In this document: in pieces, positions 15,773 to 22,005 of the stretch
How positions within the stretch are numbered: position 1 is the stretch's first letter
How the letters are laid out: each line of letters opens with the position of its first letter
Program-made: the position numbers and the translations under genes
Virus record (IMG/VR): IMGVR_UViG_3300030085_001557
Span: 1 to 22,005 of that record
Origin: a virus
DNA: 22,005 nt
Strand: one strand, 5' to 3'
Notes under the pieces: model-generated
Seen by the model: only the letters and a program-made list of their open reading frames with translations
The model's database searches: none
Told to the model about the DNA's origin: nothing

Positions 15773-16993
15773 TTACCCCCTTACTCCTGATGTTTGGAAT
15801 ATTATTTCACTTTCCCCCTCTACATCTGTGATATCATCGGTTTCATTATCCGAATCATCATCTGCTACAAACACTGTTTTACTAGCTATCTTAGGTAAGT
15901 TTTCTGTTTGTATTAAAGATATCTCTTTTTGTAAAGTCACAGCTGCATCTCCAATTTGTTTAGAATCTTTAGCGCCAGATAAAGCATTTAAAAAGTCATC
16001 AAGTCCAGCAAATAGTTTTTCAAAGACATCTTCTAATTCTATACTTTTGACTACGCTATTTACAGAATCAGGATCTCCTAAATTTACAGCACCACCTTTT
16101 TTATCTCCAATGTTTATTTCGTAGTTTGAACTTAAATTTATATTTCTACCTGCAAACATATGTATATCACTATTATTTTTTTTACCATCTCCTTTTGCGT
16201 TTACGACAACTTTGTCTGAATTTATAGTTATCATATCACCATTCATTTTACCACCTACCGATGGAGGCCATCTTACAGAATCAGCTGATGGTTCTAACTC
16301 TTCCAACTCCGGCTTTAATTCGCCTGAGGTTATAAATATGGAACTACCATCTGAATTAATATCTTGTGTATGTGGAAAATCCATATCGATTATTTTTGCA
16401 TCTGGCACAGATTGTCTGTTTGTAATTTTTATATTTGGATACATATATTTTTTATCACTACCAAATTTTATTCCGTGTCCAAACCTACCATTTATAGAAA
16501 TATCTCCTTGTTCAGAAAAATTTCTTCTATTGAATTTAATTCTTTGAGGTAGAACTAACCCTTCACCACTAGCGCCAGCTGTTCTGTTTAAATTAGCTCT
16601 ATTATATAGATTTAGTGGCATATCATAGTACAAATTATTTAAATGCGTTGTTACATTAACAACTTCACCTTTTAGTGGATATGTTGTAAAGTGAGGCGAT
16701 AAAGGTTTTATAAATCCATCTATAACATCTCCATCACTTTGACTGTGTAAGAATCTAGCCTCTATAGAGCCATAGTAAGAATAATCAGGAACCTGTCTTC
16801 CATCTTCTAATTGTTTTTTAGGGAGAGTAGATGGATTTAGATTTACATTCAAAACTACCGCAGGTTCTATCTCATAAAATTCTTGAGTTTCGTCAACATT
16901 ATCTTGTAAGATATTAAAGACATCTGTGTAACTAGCAAATCCTACTTTATCTGTATCTCTATTTGTTACTTTAGGTGAATTACGAAATGGCAT
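15773..16993 (-). CDS. 5: Baseplate hub OB-fold protein, T4 gp5-like (no lysozyme domain visible)
   Basis: The 406-residue protein has an OB-fold-like N-terminal half: YYGSIEARFLHSQSDGDVID (residues 73-92) and PLKGEVVNVTTHLNNLYYDM (106-125). It then carries INGRFGHGIKFGSDKKYMYP (167-186) and NIKITNRQ (187-194), a pattern typical of gp5 of marine T4-like phages. This is followed by a beta-helix-like segment at about 252-304 (ITINSDKVVVNAKG, NINLSSNYEINIG) that may correspond to the central spike, and an acidic C-terminus. T4 gp5 carries a lysozyme domain between OB fold and spike; here no recognisable lysozyme motif is seen and the length leaves little space for one. It probably forms the trimeric hub/spike that pierces the outer membrane. 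It starts TAATG-coupled to the preceding gene. Confidence 0.78.
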   Translation of the reverse strand: MPFRNSPKVTNRDTDKVGFASYTDVFNILQDNVDETQEFYEIEPAVVLNVNLNPSTLPKKQLEDGRQVPDYSYYGSIEARFLHSQSDGDVIDGFIKPLSPHFTTYPLKGEVVNVTTHLNNLYYDMPLNLYNRANLNRTAGASGEGLVLPQRIKFNRRNFSEQGDISINGRFGHGIKFGSDKKYMYPNIKITNRQSVPDAKIIDMDFPHTQDINSDGSSIFITSGELKPELEELEPSADSVRWPPSVGGKMNGDMITINSDKVVVNAKGDGKKNNSDIHMFAGRNINLSSNYEINIGDKKGGAVNLGDPDSVNSVVKSIELEDVFEKLFAGLDDFLNALSGAKDSKQIGDAAVTLQKEISLIQTENLPKIASKTVFVADDDSDNETDDITDVEGESEIIFQTSGVRG

Positions 16994-17382
16994 TAATTTT
17001 CAATCCTTTTCATATCTTCTGTAATCTCATCTGAATGATTTTGTAAATCAGTAGCAGCGTCTTCTATCGCACCCAACAATTGTTCTTTTTCAGCATCAGA
17101 TAATCCAAATTCTTCTTCCGAACTACCTTTACTTTCAGAAGCTATAATTCTTTGTACTATAGCAGCTACCTTTACTAATTGGTCATCATTCTTTACATTA
17201 ATTTCTAAGTACTCTTTCAACATAGGAATAATCTGTACAGCAGTATCACCATCTTTAATAAATGAAGTTACTTCTTTCATAAGAACTTCTAATTGTGTTT
17301 TATTTCTTTCTGTATTATCATATATATCTTTAAATAAATCTGATAACGATTTACCTTCAAATATTTCATAATCGTTAGCCAT
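16993..17382 (-). CDS. First gene of the tail operon, acidic helical protein
   Basis: The 129-residue protein begins MANDYEIFEGKSLSDLFKDI and is acidic and helical (QLVKVAAIVQRIIASE; DAEKEQLLGAIEDAATDLQN), with no membrane segment. It is the first gene read from the divergent control region, about 70 bases after the predicted late transcription start. Its stop overlaps the start of the hub gene (TAATG). GGAG lies six bases before the ATG. Position at the head of the tail operon suggests an assembly or hub-completion factor, but similar proteins in marine myoviruses are uncharacterised as far as I know and I do not assign a function. Confidence 0.72.
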   Translation of the reverse strand: MANDYEIFEGKSLSDLFKDIYDNTERNKTQLEVLMKEVTSFIKDGDTAVQIIPMLKEYLEINVKNDDQLVKVAAIVQRIIASESKGSSEEEFGLSDAEKEQLLGAIEDAATDLQNHSDEITEDMKRIEN

Positions 17383-17419
17383 TTTATACTCCGTATATGT
17401 ATTATTAATTGTGATTATA

Positions 17420-17427
17420 TATAAATA
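17420..17427 (+). promoter_or_regulatory. Late promoter element TATAAATA for the plus-strand membrane gene
   Basis: An exact copy of the T4 late -10 element TATAAATA lies on the plus strand in the intergenic region. Transcription would start around 17433, giving a leader of about 79 bases before the GTG at 17512. AT-rich sequence makes chance matches possible, but the site mirrors a second copy on the other strand and a gp55-like sigma factor is encoded nearby. Confidence 0.5.
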
Positions 17428-17458
17428 TCAAAATATTTAACTTTTGGAATATATGTTA

Positions 17459-17466
17459 TATTTATA
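17459..17466 (-). promoter_or_regulatory. Late promoter element TATAAATA for the tail operon
   Basis: TATTTATA on the plus strand is an exact TATAAATA on the minus strand, 77 bases upstream of the first tail-operon ATG (17382). The predicted start near 17453 gives a leader of about 70 bases. Together with the plus-strand element it forms an inverted repeat, TATATATAAATAT (17416-17428) and its mirror (17458-17470). This is the best-placed late promoter for the tail operon, since no other large gap occurs between 17382 and 4251. Confidence 0.6.
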
Positions 17467-17469
17467 TAT

Positions 17470-17489
17470 AGGGTATTAGCCCTTTTTTT
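17470..17489 (+). terminator. Short hairpin with T-run in the leader of the plus-strand gene
   Basis: AGGG (17470-17473) can pair with CCCT (17480-17483) around a six-base loop, followed at once by a run of T to 17489. It resembles a weak intrinsic terminator or attenuator. It lies between the predicted plus-strand late start and the GGGAG ribosome site. With only four base pairs it is unlikely to be strong; it may modulate read-through or be a chance structure. Confidence 0.3.
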
Positions 17490-17511
17490 ATTAACTAACG
17501 GGAGAATAAAC

Positions 17512-17733
17512 GTGAAAGAGATAATAACAATGGTAAAAGGATATATAGATGATTTAGTTCATTTATTAACTTCTTTTGTTGCTATAGGTGCTGTTTCTGA
17601 AGTAATATTTGGAACTGGTGTCTTCGGCGTCAATGTTATTGGAAACTTAACATCAATCATAAACACATTCGGCGAATCAGGCTTCGCTGGACTCGTCGCT
17701 TTGTTGGTGTTGGTGGGTTTATTTCGTAAGTAG
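17512..17733 (+). CDS. Small two-helix membrane protein, the only plus-strand gene
   Basis: The 73-residue protein starts at GTG, seven bases after a GGGAG Shine-Dalgarno at 17500-17504. An internal ATG at 17530 lacks a good ribosome site. It has a hydrophobic segment at about residues 12-35 (DDLVHLLTSFVAIGAVSEVI), a polar middle (NLTSIINTFGESG) and a second segment at about 57-71 (GFAGLVALLVLVGLFRK), ending in a short basic tail. This suits a small holin-like or other inner-membrane protein, but no family is recognised. The second half uses more C/G-ending codons (GGC, GTC, CTC) than its neighbours, which may reflect high expression or separate origin. It has its own late-type promoter and a strong terminator straight after it, converging on the sigma gene. 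Confidence 0.78.
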   Translation: MKEIITMVKGYIDDLVHLLTSFVAIGAVSEVIFGTGVFGVNVIGNLTSIINTFGESGFAGLVALLVLVGLFRK

Positions 17734-17742
17734 TTCTAAAAC

Positions 17743-17773
17743 AAAAAAGGGGAGTTTTACTCCCCTTTTTTTT
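17743..17773. terminator. Bidirectional intrinsic terminator between convergent genes
   Basis: GGGGAG (17749-17754) pairs with CTCCCC (17760-17765) around a TTTTA loop, and the flanking six A and eight T add further pairs and give U-runs in both directions. It ends ten bases after the 73-aa gene's stop and abuts the stop codon of the leftward sigma-factor gene at 17772-17774. It is therefore placed to stop both convergent transcripts. Confidence 0.92.
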
Positions 17774-18539
17774 AATTCTCTTTTACAAGAGAACCTGTGT
17801 AACTAACATCAACCATACCTATGGTATCAAACTCGTGTTGTAACCTTTTATTATATTTTTTCATAACATTAATTATGCGAGTTATATGTTGAGTGTTAGA
17901 ACCTGTCATTTCACGAATAAGAATATACAAAGCTTTTTTATTAAAGTTTTCTATACTATCTTTTATTCTGAATATATGTAAAACAGCGTCAGCAACTCTA
18001 ATATCTTTATCTCTACGAAATATATTAGTTAGATTAGAATCCCAAAATCTATGTAACTCATCTATAAATAAAACAGATTTTTCTGATTTCTCAGAATCAG
18101 AACTTTCTCCCATAAGATTTCTTTTATAATCTAAGACATCCATTTCTTGATGTATCTTACCCATCTTATAGTTTTTGTTATTATTTAGTATGAGATAGTT
18201 TTTAGCGACAATACTAAAATAAGAAAATGCTTTACCTTTACCTTCTTTGAATTTGTGCATATTCATAACTAAGAAAGAAACAACTTCGTGTTTTACTTCT
18301 TCAGAACCTACATCAAAGTAATAAAATTTAAATGTGTGAATAATATTTTCAGCTAACTTATCAAAAGCTGCTCTTATATGTTCATTGTAAATTTTATTTT
18401 TTTCAAAAGGACTTTCAGTTTTATTATAAAGTATAATAGCATCTTCTGTACCTTGATTGAAATAATAGTTTTTACCTTTTTTCTTTCTCTTACGAGTTTT
18501 CTTAACTGCTGAACCTGATGTTGCTGTTACTGCTGACAT
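17772..18539 (-). CDS. 55: Late-transcription sigma factor, T4 gp55-like
   Basis: The 255-residue protein has a sigma-70 region 2-like core: VKHEVVSFLVMNMHKFKEGK (83-102) followed by GKAFSYFSIVAKNYLILNNN (102-121), closely resembling the stretch in T4-type gp55 that binds core RNA polymerase and the TATAAATA late promoter. Upstream is a strongly basic N-terminal tail (KKTRKRKKKGK). A linker (MGESSDSEKSEKS) leads to a helical C-terminal region. T4 gp55 is shorter (185 residues) and ends in a hydrophobic acidic motif that grips the sliding clamp. No such ending is clear here (the protein ends VSYTGSLVKEN), so clamp coupling may differ or involve another protein. Shine-Dalgarno AAAGGAG lies 11 bases upstream and the start overlaps the previous stop. 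TATAAATA elements just downstream support the role. Confidence 0.78.
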   Translation of the reverse strand: MSAVTATSGSAVKKTRKRKKKGKNYYFNQGTEDAIILYNKTESPFEKNKIYNEHIRAAFDKLAENIIHTFKFYYFDVGSEEVKHEVVSFLVMNMHKFKEGKGKAFSYFSIVAKNYLILNNNKNYKMGKIHQEMDVLDYKRNLMGESSDSEKSEKSVLFIDELHRFWDSNLTNIFRRDKDIRVADAVLHIFRIKDSIENFNKKALYILIREMTGSNTQHITRIINVMKKYNKRLQHEFDTIGMVDVSYTGSLVKEN

Positions 18540-18799
18540 TATTGTTGTTCTCCTTTGAATCTATTCAATTGATTTATTACTGTATTAATTTGTTTAAATA
18601 TTACTCCAACTTCGTCATCCGCTTCAAAGTAACCTTTGTAATCTATTTTCTTAATTTCCATTTGAATCTTTTCTACTGTATTAATGAAGTCTGTTACCCA
18701 ATCCTCTAATGCTTCTAACTTTGTTGTAATATTCCATATAACATAACAGGAAGTTACAAACAGAACGGACACTAATACAAGACTTATTTCTAAAAACAT
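18539..18799 (-). CDS. Small membrane-anchored coiled-coil protein
   Basis: The 86-residue protein has one N-terminal hydrophobic segment (about residues 3-23, ISLVLVSVLFVTSCYVIWNI) followed by an amphipathic helical region (KLEALEDWVTDFINTVEKIQ; VIFKQINTVINQLNRFKGEQ). The short arm before the membrane and the charged helix after it suggest an inner-membrane anchor with the coiled coil in the cytoplasm, though orientation cannot be settled. The Cys in the segment (SC) is not in a convincing lipobox. It lies between the HD hydrolase (stop at 18800, no gap) and the sigma gene (TAATG). GGAG precedes the ATG. Its length and single anchor leave room for an Rz-like or superinfection-exclusion role, but this is speculation. 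Confidence 0.72.
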   Translation of the reverse strand: MFLEISLVLVSVLFVTSCYVIWNITTKLEALEDWVTDFINTVEKIQMEIKKIDYKGYFEADDEVGVIFKQINTVINQLNRFKGEQQ

Positions 18800-19573
18800 T
18801 TACTTTTCTCCAAACAATTCATCAAAAAGGTCTTGTGATTTCTCACTTAGTTTTGGTGATGGTTGTTTTTTCTTTTCACCACTAACGGCTTGTTTTATGT
18901 TTGTTGCTACCCTAACATTTTCTTCTTCGTCTGCTCGTTGCCACTCATCATATTCGATGTGAGTCGCCATCATATCTGCTTGGTGAAGTATGTACGCTAT
19001 GTTAGATTTTAACGACCAATCGGGGTTGTAAGAAATGTAATAAGACTTATTTGCTTCTTCGTACATACCATCGGTTAGTCGTAATCCGATGTACTCCCAT
19101 TCCGACATTTGAACACCGAAATGATTTAGAAGAAAAATAGCTCGGTCGGTAACTGTCATATATTGGAGTTTCGGATTGTGCTTAAATATTTCTCCTTTAT
19201 TCTTACGATGCCATTCGGAGTCTTGTGGGATATAATAGTCTTGATTTAAATCACCAACCTTACCTAAGTCGTGGTGCATCGCAGCGAATATGAGTTCTTC
19301 ATCGGTGAAGTTAATCATAGCGCCATTAGACTCCCACATCTTTTTAATTTGAATAGCGCAATCAGTTACGTGTAGTACGTGTTCTACATAACCACCAACC
19401 ATAGCATTGTGATAAGCTGACTTACCACTAGCAGGTGCTAATGACATTCTATCCTCAAAGTATTTATACATCTCTAAGAGTTTCTCTTTACGTTCTCCTT
19501 CAAATGTATCTTCAATAAGTTTCATCAACTTATTCCAGTTATCTAATATTTGTTGTTCTGTAAGTTGTTTCAT
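18800..19573 (-). CDS. HD-domain phosphohydrolase
   Basis: The 257-residue protein shows the HD-superfamily metal-binding pattern: H55 and H65 (YHNAMVGGYVEHVLHV), the H101-D102 pair (AAMHHDLGKVGDL), and a late D200 in the helix LHQADMMATHIEYDEW. HD proteins hydrolyse phosphomonoesters or phosphodiesters, often of nucleotides. The layout HN..(G)..EH..HHDLGK resembles phage and bacterial HD hydrolases of the YhaM/dNTPase-like types. The C-terminus (QAVSGEKKKQPSPKLSEKSQ) is basic and probably disordered. It stands in an operon with glycosyltransferase and DUF4338 genes upstream and gp55 downstream. Possible roles are adjusting nucleotide pools, degrading signalling nucleotides of host defence, or RNA processing. 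Sequence alone does not choose between them. Confidence 0.83.
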   Translation of the reverse strand: MKQLTEQQILDNWNKLMKLIEDTFEGERKEKLLEMYKYFEDRMSLAPASGKSAYHNAMVGGYVEHVLHVTDCAIQIKKMWESNGAMINFTDEELIFAAMHHDLGKVGDLNQDYYIPQDSEWHRKNKGEIFKHNPKLQYMTVTDRAIFLLNHFGVQMSEWEYIGLRLTDGMYEEANKSYYISYNPDWSLKSNIAYILHQADMMATHIEYDEWQRADEEENVRVATNIKQAVSGEKKKQPSPKLSEKSQDLFDELFGEK

Positions 19574-20917
19574 TTATCTAACCTCATATCTATTTTTTGT
19601 AAATCTTATTGTTGATTCTGTTCTTAATCTATTTCTGTATGGACTAAAAGATATCCGCACACCCCAGCCGAGATAATCTAATATTTCTTTTTTTGTAACC
19701 GATTTCTTTTTATGTATGAAATCTACGATTTTATCATACGACTCACTTTTATTTCCAATCATATCAAACGAATCAGTTTGTAAAAAACTCCAACCATTAA
19801 ACCATTGAGGAACTCTACTAGCCCACGGAAATTCTTCTATCTTTGTTTTCAAATATTCTTTGGCTTTATCTACACTACCATCATCATCTAAAGCACCATT
19901 CAATCTTTTTAGGAACTCATCTTTACCATCATATAACAATGGATATTCCTTTCCAACCATTTCGGGATAACATAGCTTGTTTGGCAAAATATAAGGAACA
20001 CCCATACTAAGTGAATCTGTTGTTGATATAGACCAAGCAGAGTATTTCTGAAATGTTCCAACACCAACGTGCATTGAACGGATAAAATCTAAATATTCAT
20101 CTCTATCACTTATCTTAACTCTTTTGGAATAAGGTCTATCTAAATCGGCGAGTGTGGTATAGACAGTAAAGTCTTGGCGTTGTTTGTATAATTCATCCAT
20201 TCTGTCTATAAACCAAGTCCAACCTGTATAGTAATTATCTCTATGATTGAAGATAATCGTTTTCTTTTTTGTTGGAACTTCTACATTGTTAATCTTATCT
20301 ATACCAAGATAATGTGGTTGAATGATTTTATCTAACTTAGAAATAATTTCATCATTGTAATATTTCTTAGCCTTCTTCAAAACCAATTCCTTCAACCATA
20401 TACTATTTACACCACACTCTTCCATTTCTAACATACCATTGTAATTGTCCATAAGCATACGCTTACTATAGTTTGTATTTTCATCTACTTCATACCAATG
20501 ACAATAACCAACATATTTAGGAGATATATTAGTGTCATTCTCTAATAGGTTACTCATATTCAATGTATGTTCTGGCAAATGAGAGTACACTACATCATAA
20601 TCAGTTTCTTTCCATCTTAAATTTGCTTTGATTTCATTATAATTAAAATGACATCTCATAGCGTTTGGATAAGATGGTAAGTTAATTGGTATTTGTGTAG
20701 TGTTCTCAAATGTCAAACTTTTGATATCACCTGGTGACATTATTGTCCAATGAATATCATCACGAACTTTATTAAGTTCTTTAATTACATTACGCAAAAC
20801 TACCACATACGAATCTTTTTCTAAGTCACGCATATATGTAATGTTCGGATAAACAAGTATCTTATATGGATACTCTTTATCAGAATCTTTTTCTTTTGTA
20901 AAATCAAATATGTTCAT
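19574..20917 (-). CDS. GT-B glycosyltransferase with C-terminal winged-helix-like domain
   Basis: The 447-residue protein has two Rossmann-like halves as in GT-B enzymes. The N-terminal part starts YKILVYPNITYMRDLEKDSY, and the C-terminal part has KKTIIFNHRDNYYTGWTWFI, later FTVYTTLADLDRPYS, and STTDSLSMGVPYILPNKLCY (297-316), matching the sugar-nucleotide-binding E-x7-E-like region of GT4 enzymes with the first Glu replaced by D. The last 44 residues, KKEILDYLGWGVRISFSPYR followed by NRLRTESTIRFTKNRYEV, look like a winged helix-turn-helix. A DNA-binding-type extension suggests the acceptor may be DNA (a hydroxymethylated or otherwise modified base), but surface polysaccharide or protein targets remain possible. 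It starts four bases inside the DUF4338 stop (ATGA). The GT call is strong; the DNA target is inference. Confidence 0.8.
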   Translation of the reverse strand: MNIFDFTKEKDSDKEYPYKILVYPNITYMRDLEKDSYVVVLRNVIKELNKVRDDIHWTIMSPGDIKSLTFENTTQIPINLPSYPNAMRCHFNYNEIKANLRWKETDYDVVYSHLPEHTLNMSNLLENDTNISPKYVGYCHWYEVDENTNYSKRMLMDNYNGMLEMEECGVNSIWLKELVLKKAKKYYNDEIISKLDKIIQPHYLGIDKINNVEVPTKKKTIIFNHRDNYYTGWTWFIDRMDELYKQRQDFTVYTTLADLDRPYSKRVKISDRDEYLDFIRSMHVGVGTFQKYSAWSISTTDSLSMGVPYILPNKLCYPEMVGKEYPLLYDGKDEFLKRLNGALDDDGSVDKAKEYLKTKIEEFPWASRVPQWFNGWSFLQTDSFDMIGNKSESYDKIVDFIHKKKSVTKKEILDYLGWGVRISFSPYRNRLRTESTIRFTKNRYEVR

Positions 20918-22005
20918 CGACCAACTTCACTTAAATACATTTCTTTAGTTTCCTCCCAAGTCTTTCCCACTATATCTCCATAGAAAAGCTTCTCAGGCTT
21001 TAGTCTACCTTCATCAAATAACTTAGTATATCTTTTGATAGCTTTTGGTTTCCACCACTTCATAATGTAGTCACTATCTTCAGAATACTTTTCTTTCATC
21101 TTTAAATCTTTTTCCTCTATCTCACCTCGTAAAAACTCTTTACCATTCTCATACATATCAGCATAGTAGATACCTCTTTGAAAGCCGTGTTCGTAATCTG
21201 ATGCTTTTATACCAACGGCTCTAAAAATTAAATTAATTGTTTTTTGCTTTACGCCAGTTGGAGGACCTGATACTCCTTCTTTTTGTGTTGTGGCTTTTTT
21301 ATATTCTGATTCCATATTCTCTCTAACCCAATCGTGCCATACTTCATAAGTAGCGTCATCTGGCTTTAGAGCTATTCTACCAACTGATTTACCCATAGTA
21401 CGCCAAAGTGGTATAGAGTTATACATAGAGTGAATACCATACAAAGATGTAGTGGACATACCAACTAATGTTTGCCCATACAGTTTCTTCCAAGCATCTC
21501 TAACTACGGATGATGTAACTAAAGCAGCTACTAACTTACCACCTAAAAAATTATATCCTAATGGTTGAGCACAACATATAGTCGTACCAATAGCAGTATG
21601 TTTTAGTTTACCATCTTTAAATTTATTATCTAAAGACCAACCAATATATTTATCTCTAGCTCCTAACGAGGTTACATCAGAACCTAAACATATAACACCT
21701 AACAATTTGCCTGTTACTTTATCTTTTACAAAGAACTTTAGATTTCTACCAGGATTAGCAGTAAACTCCATAGTATGAATTAGTCTACGAACTAATGTCC
21801 AAGTCTCATTATCTTTAGCATTACCCTGCTCTAACATTTCAACATAAGGTTCTAATGCTAAAAGCTCTATTAGAGTTTGTTCTTTATTGGTGATATCAGA
21901 TGGTGTCCAAATAGAATTATTTATTCTTTTGAACTTAGATGCTTTTTGTGTCATTGAATAAACATCAGCGTTGAACTCTTGCCATTTCTTATAAAGTGTT
22001 TGTTC
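20914..22005 (-). CDS. DUF4338 (DruA-like) protein, 5' end outside the window
   Basis: From the ATG at 21954 the protein would have 346 residues, but the frame is open for 17 further codons to the window edge (EQTLYKKWQEFNADVYS) without a stop or start, and no Shine-Dalgarno precedes 21954. The true start is therefore probably beyond the right edge. Core residues (numbered from 21954): LKFFVKDKVTGKLLGVICLG (72-91), ARDKYIGWS (99-107), CCAQPLGYNFLGGKLVAAL (126-145), WKKLYGQTLVGMSTTSLYGI (155-174), WRTMGKSVGRI (184-194). These fit DUF4338, the family of the Druantia protein DruA, whose RD..IGWS and late TTSLYG-type segments are shared. Phage copies may act in DNA modification or defence interference. 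The homology is by eye; the activity is unknown. Confidence 0.7.
   Translation of the reverse strand, partial: EQTLYKKWQEFNADVYSMTQKASKFKRINNSIWTPSDITNKEQTLIELLALEPYVEMLEQGNAKDNETWTLVRRLIHTMEFTANPGRNLKFFVKDKVTGKLLGVICLGSDVTSLGARDKYIGWSLDNKFKDGKLKHTAIGTTICCAQPLGYNFLGGKLVAALVTSSVVRDAWKKLYGQTLVGMSTTSLYGIHSMYNSIPLWRTMGKSVGRIALKPDDATYEVWHDWVRENMESEYKKATTQKEGVSGPPTGVKQKTINLIFRAVGIKASDYEHGFQRGIYYADMYENGKEFLRGEIEEKDLKMKEKYSEDSDYIMKWWKPKAIKRYTKLFDEGRLKPEKLFYGDIVGKTWEETKEMYLSEVGR

Noticed and set aside
16212-16547. Plus-strand 111-codon frame opposite the hub gene
   Set aside because: No ribosome site, and lies wholly within a well-supported minus-strand gene; a shadow.
1-22005. tRNA genes, CRISPR arrays, insertion sequences or attachment sites
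   Set aside because: No cloverleaf-like segments with conserved GTTCRA, no spaced direct repeats, no transposase and no integrase were seen; gaps are too short to hold most of these.

Overview
The window looks like part of the genome of a T4-type contractile-tailed phage (myovirus). It is strongly AT-rich. Almost every gene is on the minus strand, packed with TAATG or ATGA stop/start overlaps, and a recognisable T4-type baseplate module is present (OB-fold hub, gp25, gp6 and a gp7/tail-protein-I-like giant). A T4 gp55-like late sigma factor and exact matches to the T4 late promoter TATAAATA are also present. Codon use and protein style suggest an uncultured marine phage, but the host cannot be fixed from the sequence.

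Layout, reading leftward in the direction of most transcription. (1) 22005-17772 is a five-gene run: a DUF4338 (DruA-like) protein, open at the right edge; a GT-B glycosyltransferase with a C-terminal DNA-binding-like segment; an HD-domain phosphohydrolase; a small membrane-anchored protein; and the gp55-like sigma factor. It ends at a strong bidirectional terminator (17743-17773). (2) 17733-17383 holds the only plus-strand gene, a 73-residue two-helix membrane protein. It sits in a small cassette with two outward-directed late promoters (17420-17427 plus, 17459-17466 minus). (3) 17382-715 is the tail operon: a 129-aa protein, the hub OB-fold protein, two small helical proteins, gp25, gp6, a DNRLRE-like protein, a 102-aa protein, a 2228-aa composite tail/baseplate protein, an Ig-like protein, two proteins sharing a C-terminal cap, and a HEXXH metallopeptidase. 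(4) 714-542 is an AT-rich gap with a 7-mer repeat. (5) 541-1 is the beginning of a DNA-metabolism module: a small PD-(D/E)XK nuclease overlapping the 5' end of a DNA primase that runs off the left edge.

How the parts fit: the late sigma factor should recognise the TATAAATA elements and turn on the tail operon and the lone membrane gene. The tail operon makes the baseplate, from inner wedge to outer adhesive proteins, in roughly T4 order. The DUF4338 and glycosyltransferase pair is the most system-like accessory element and could modify phage DNA or counter host defence, but this is inference.
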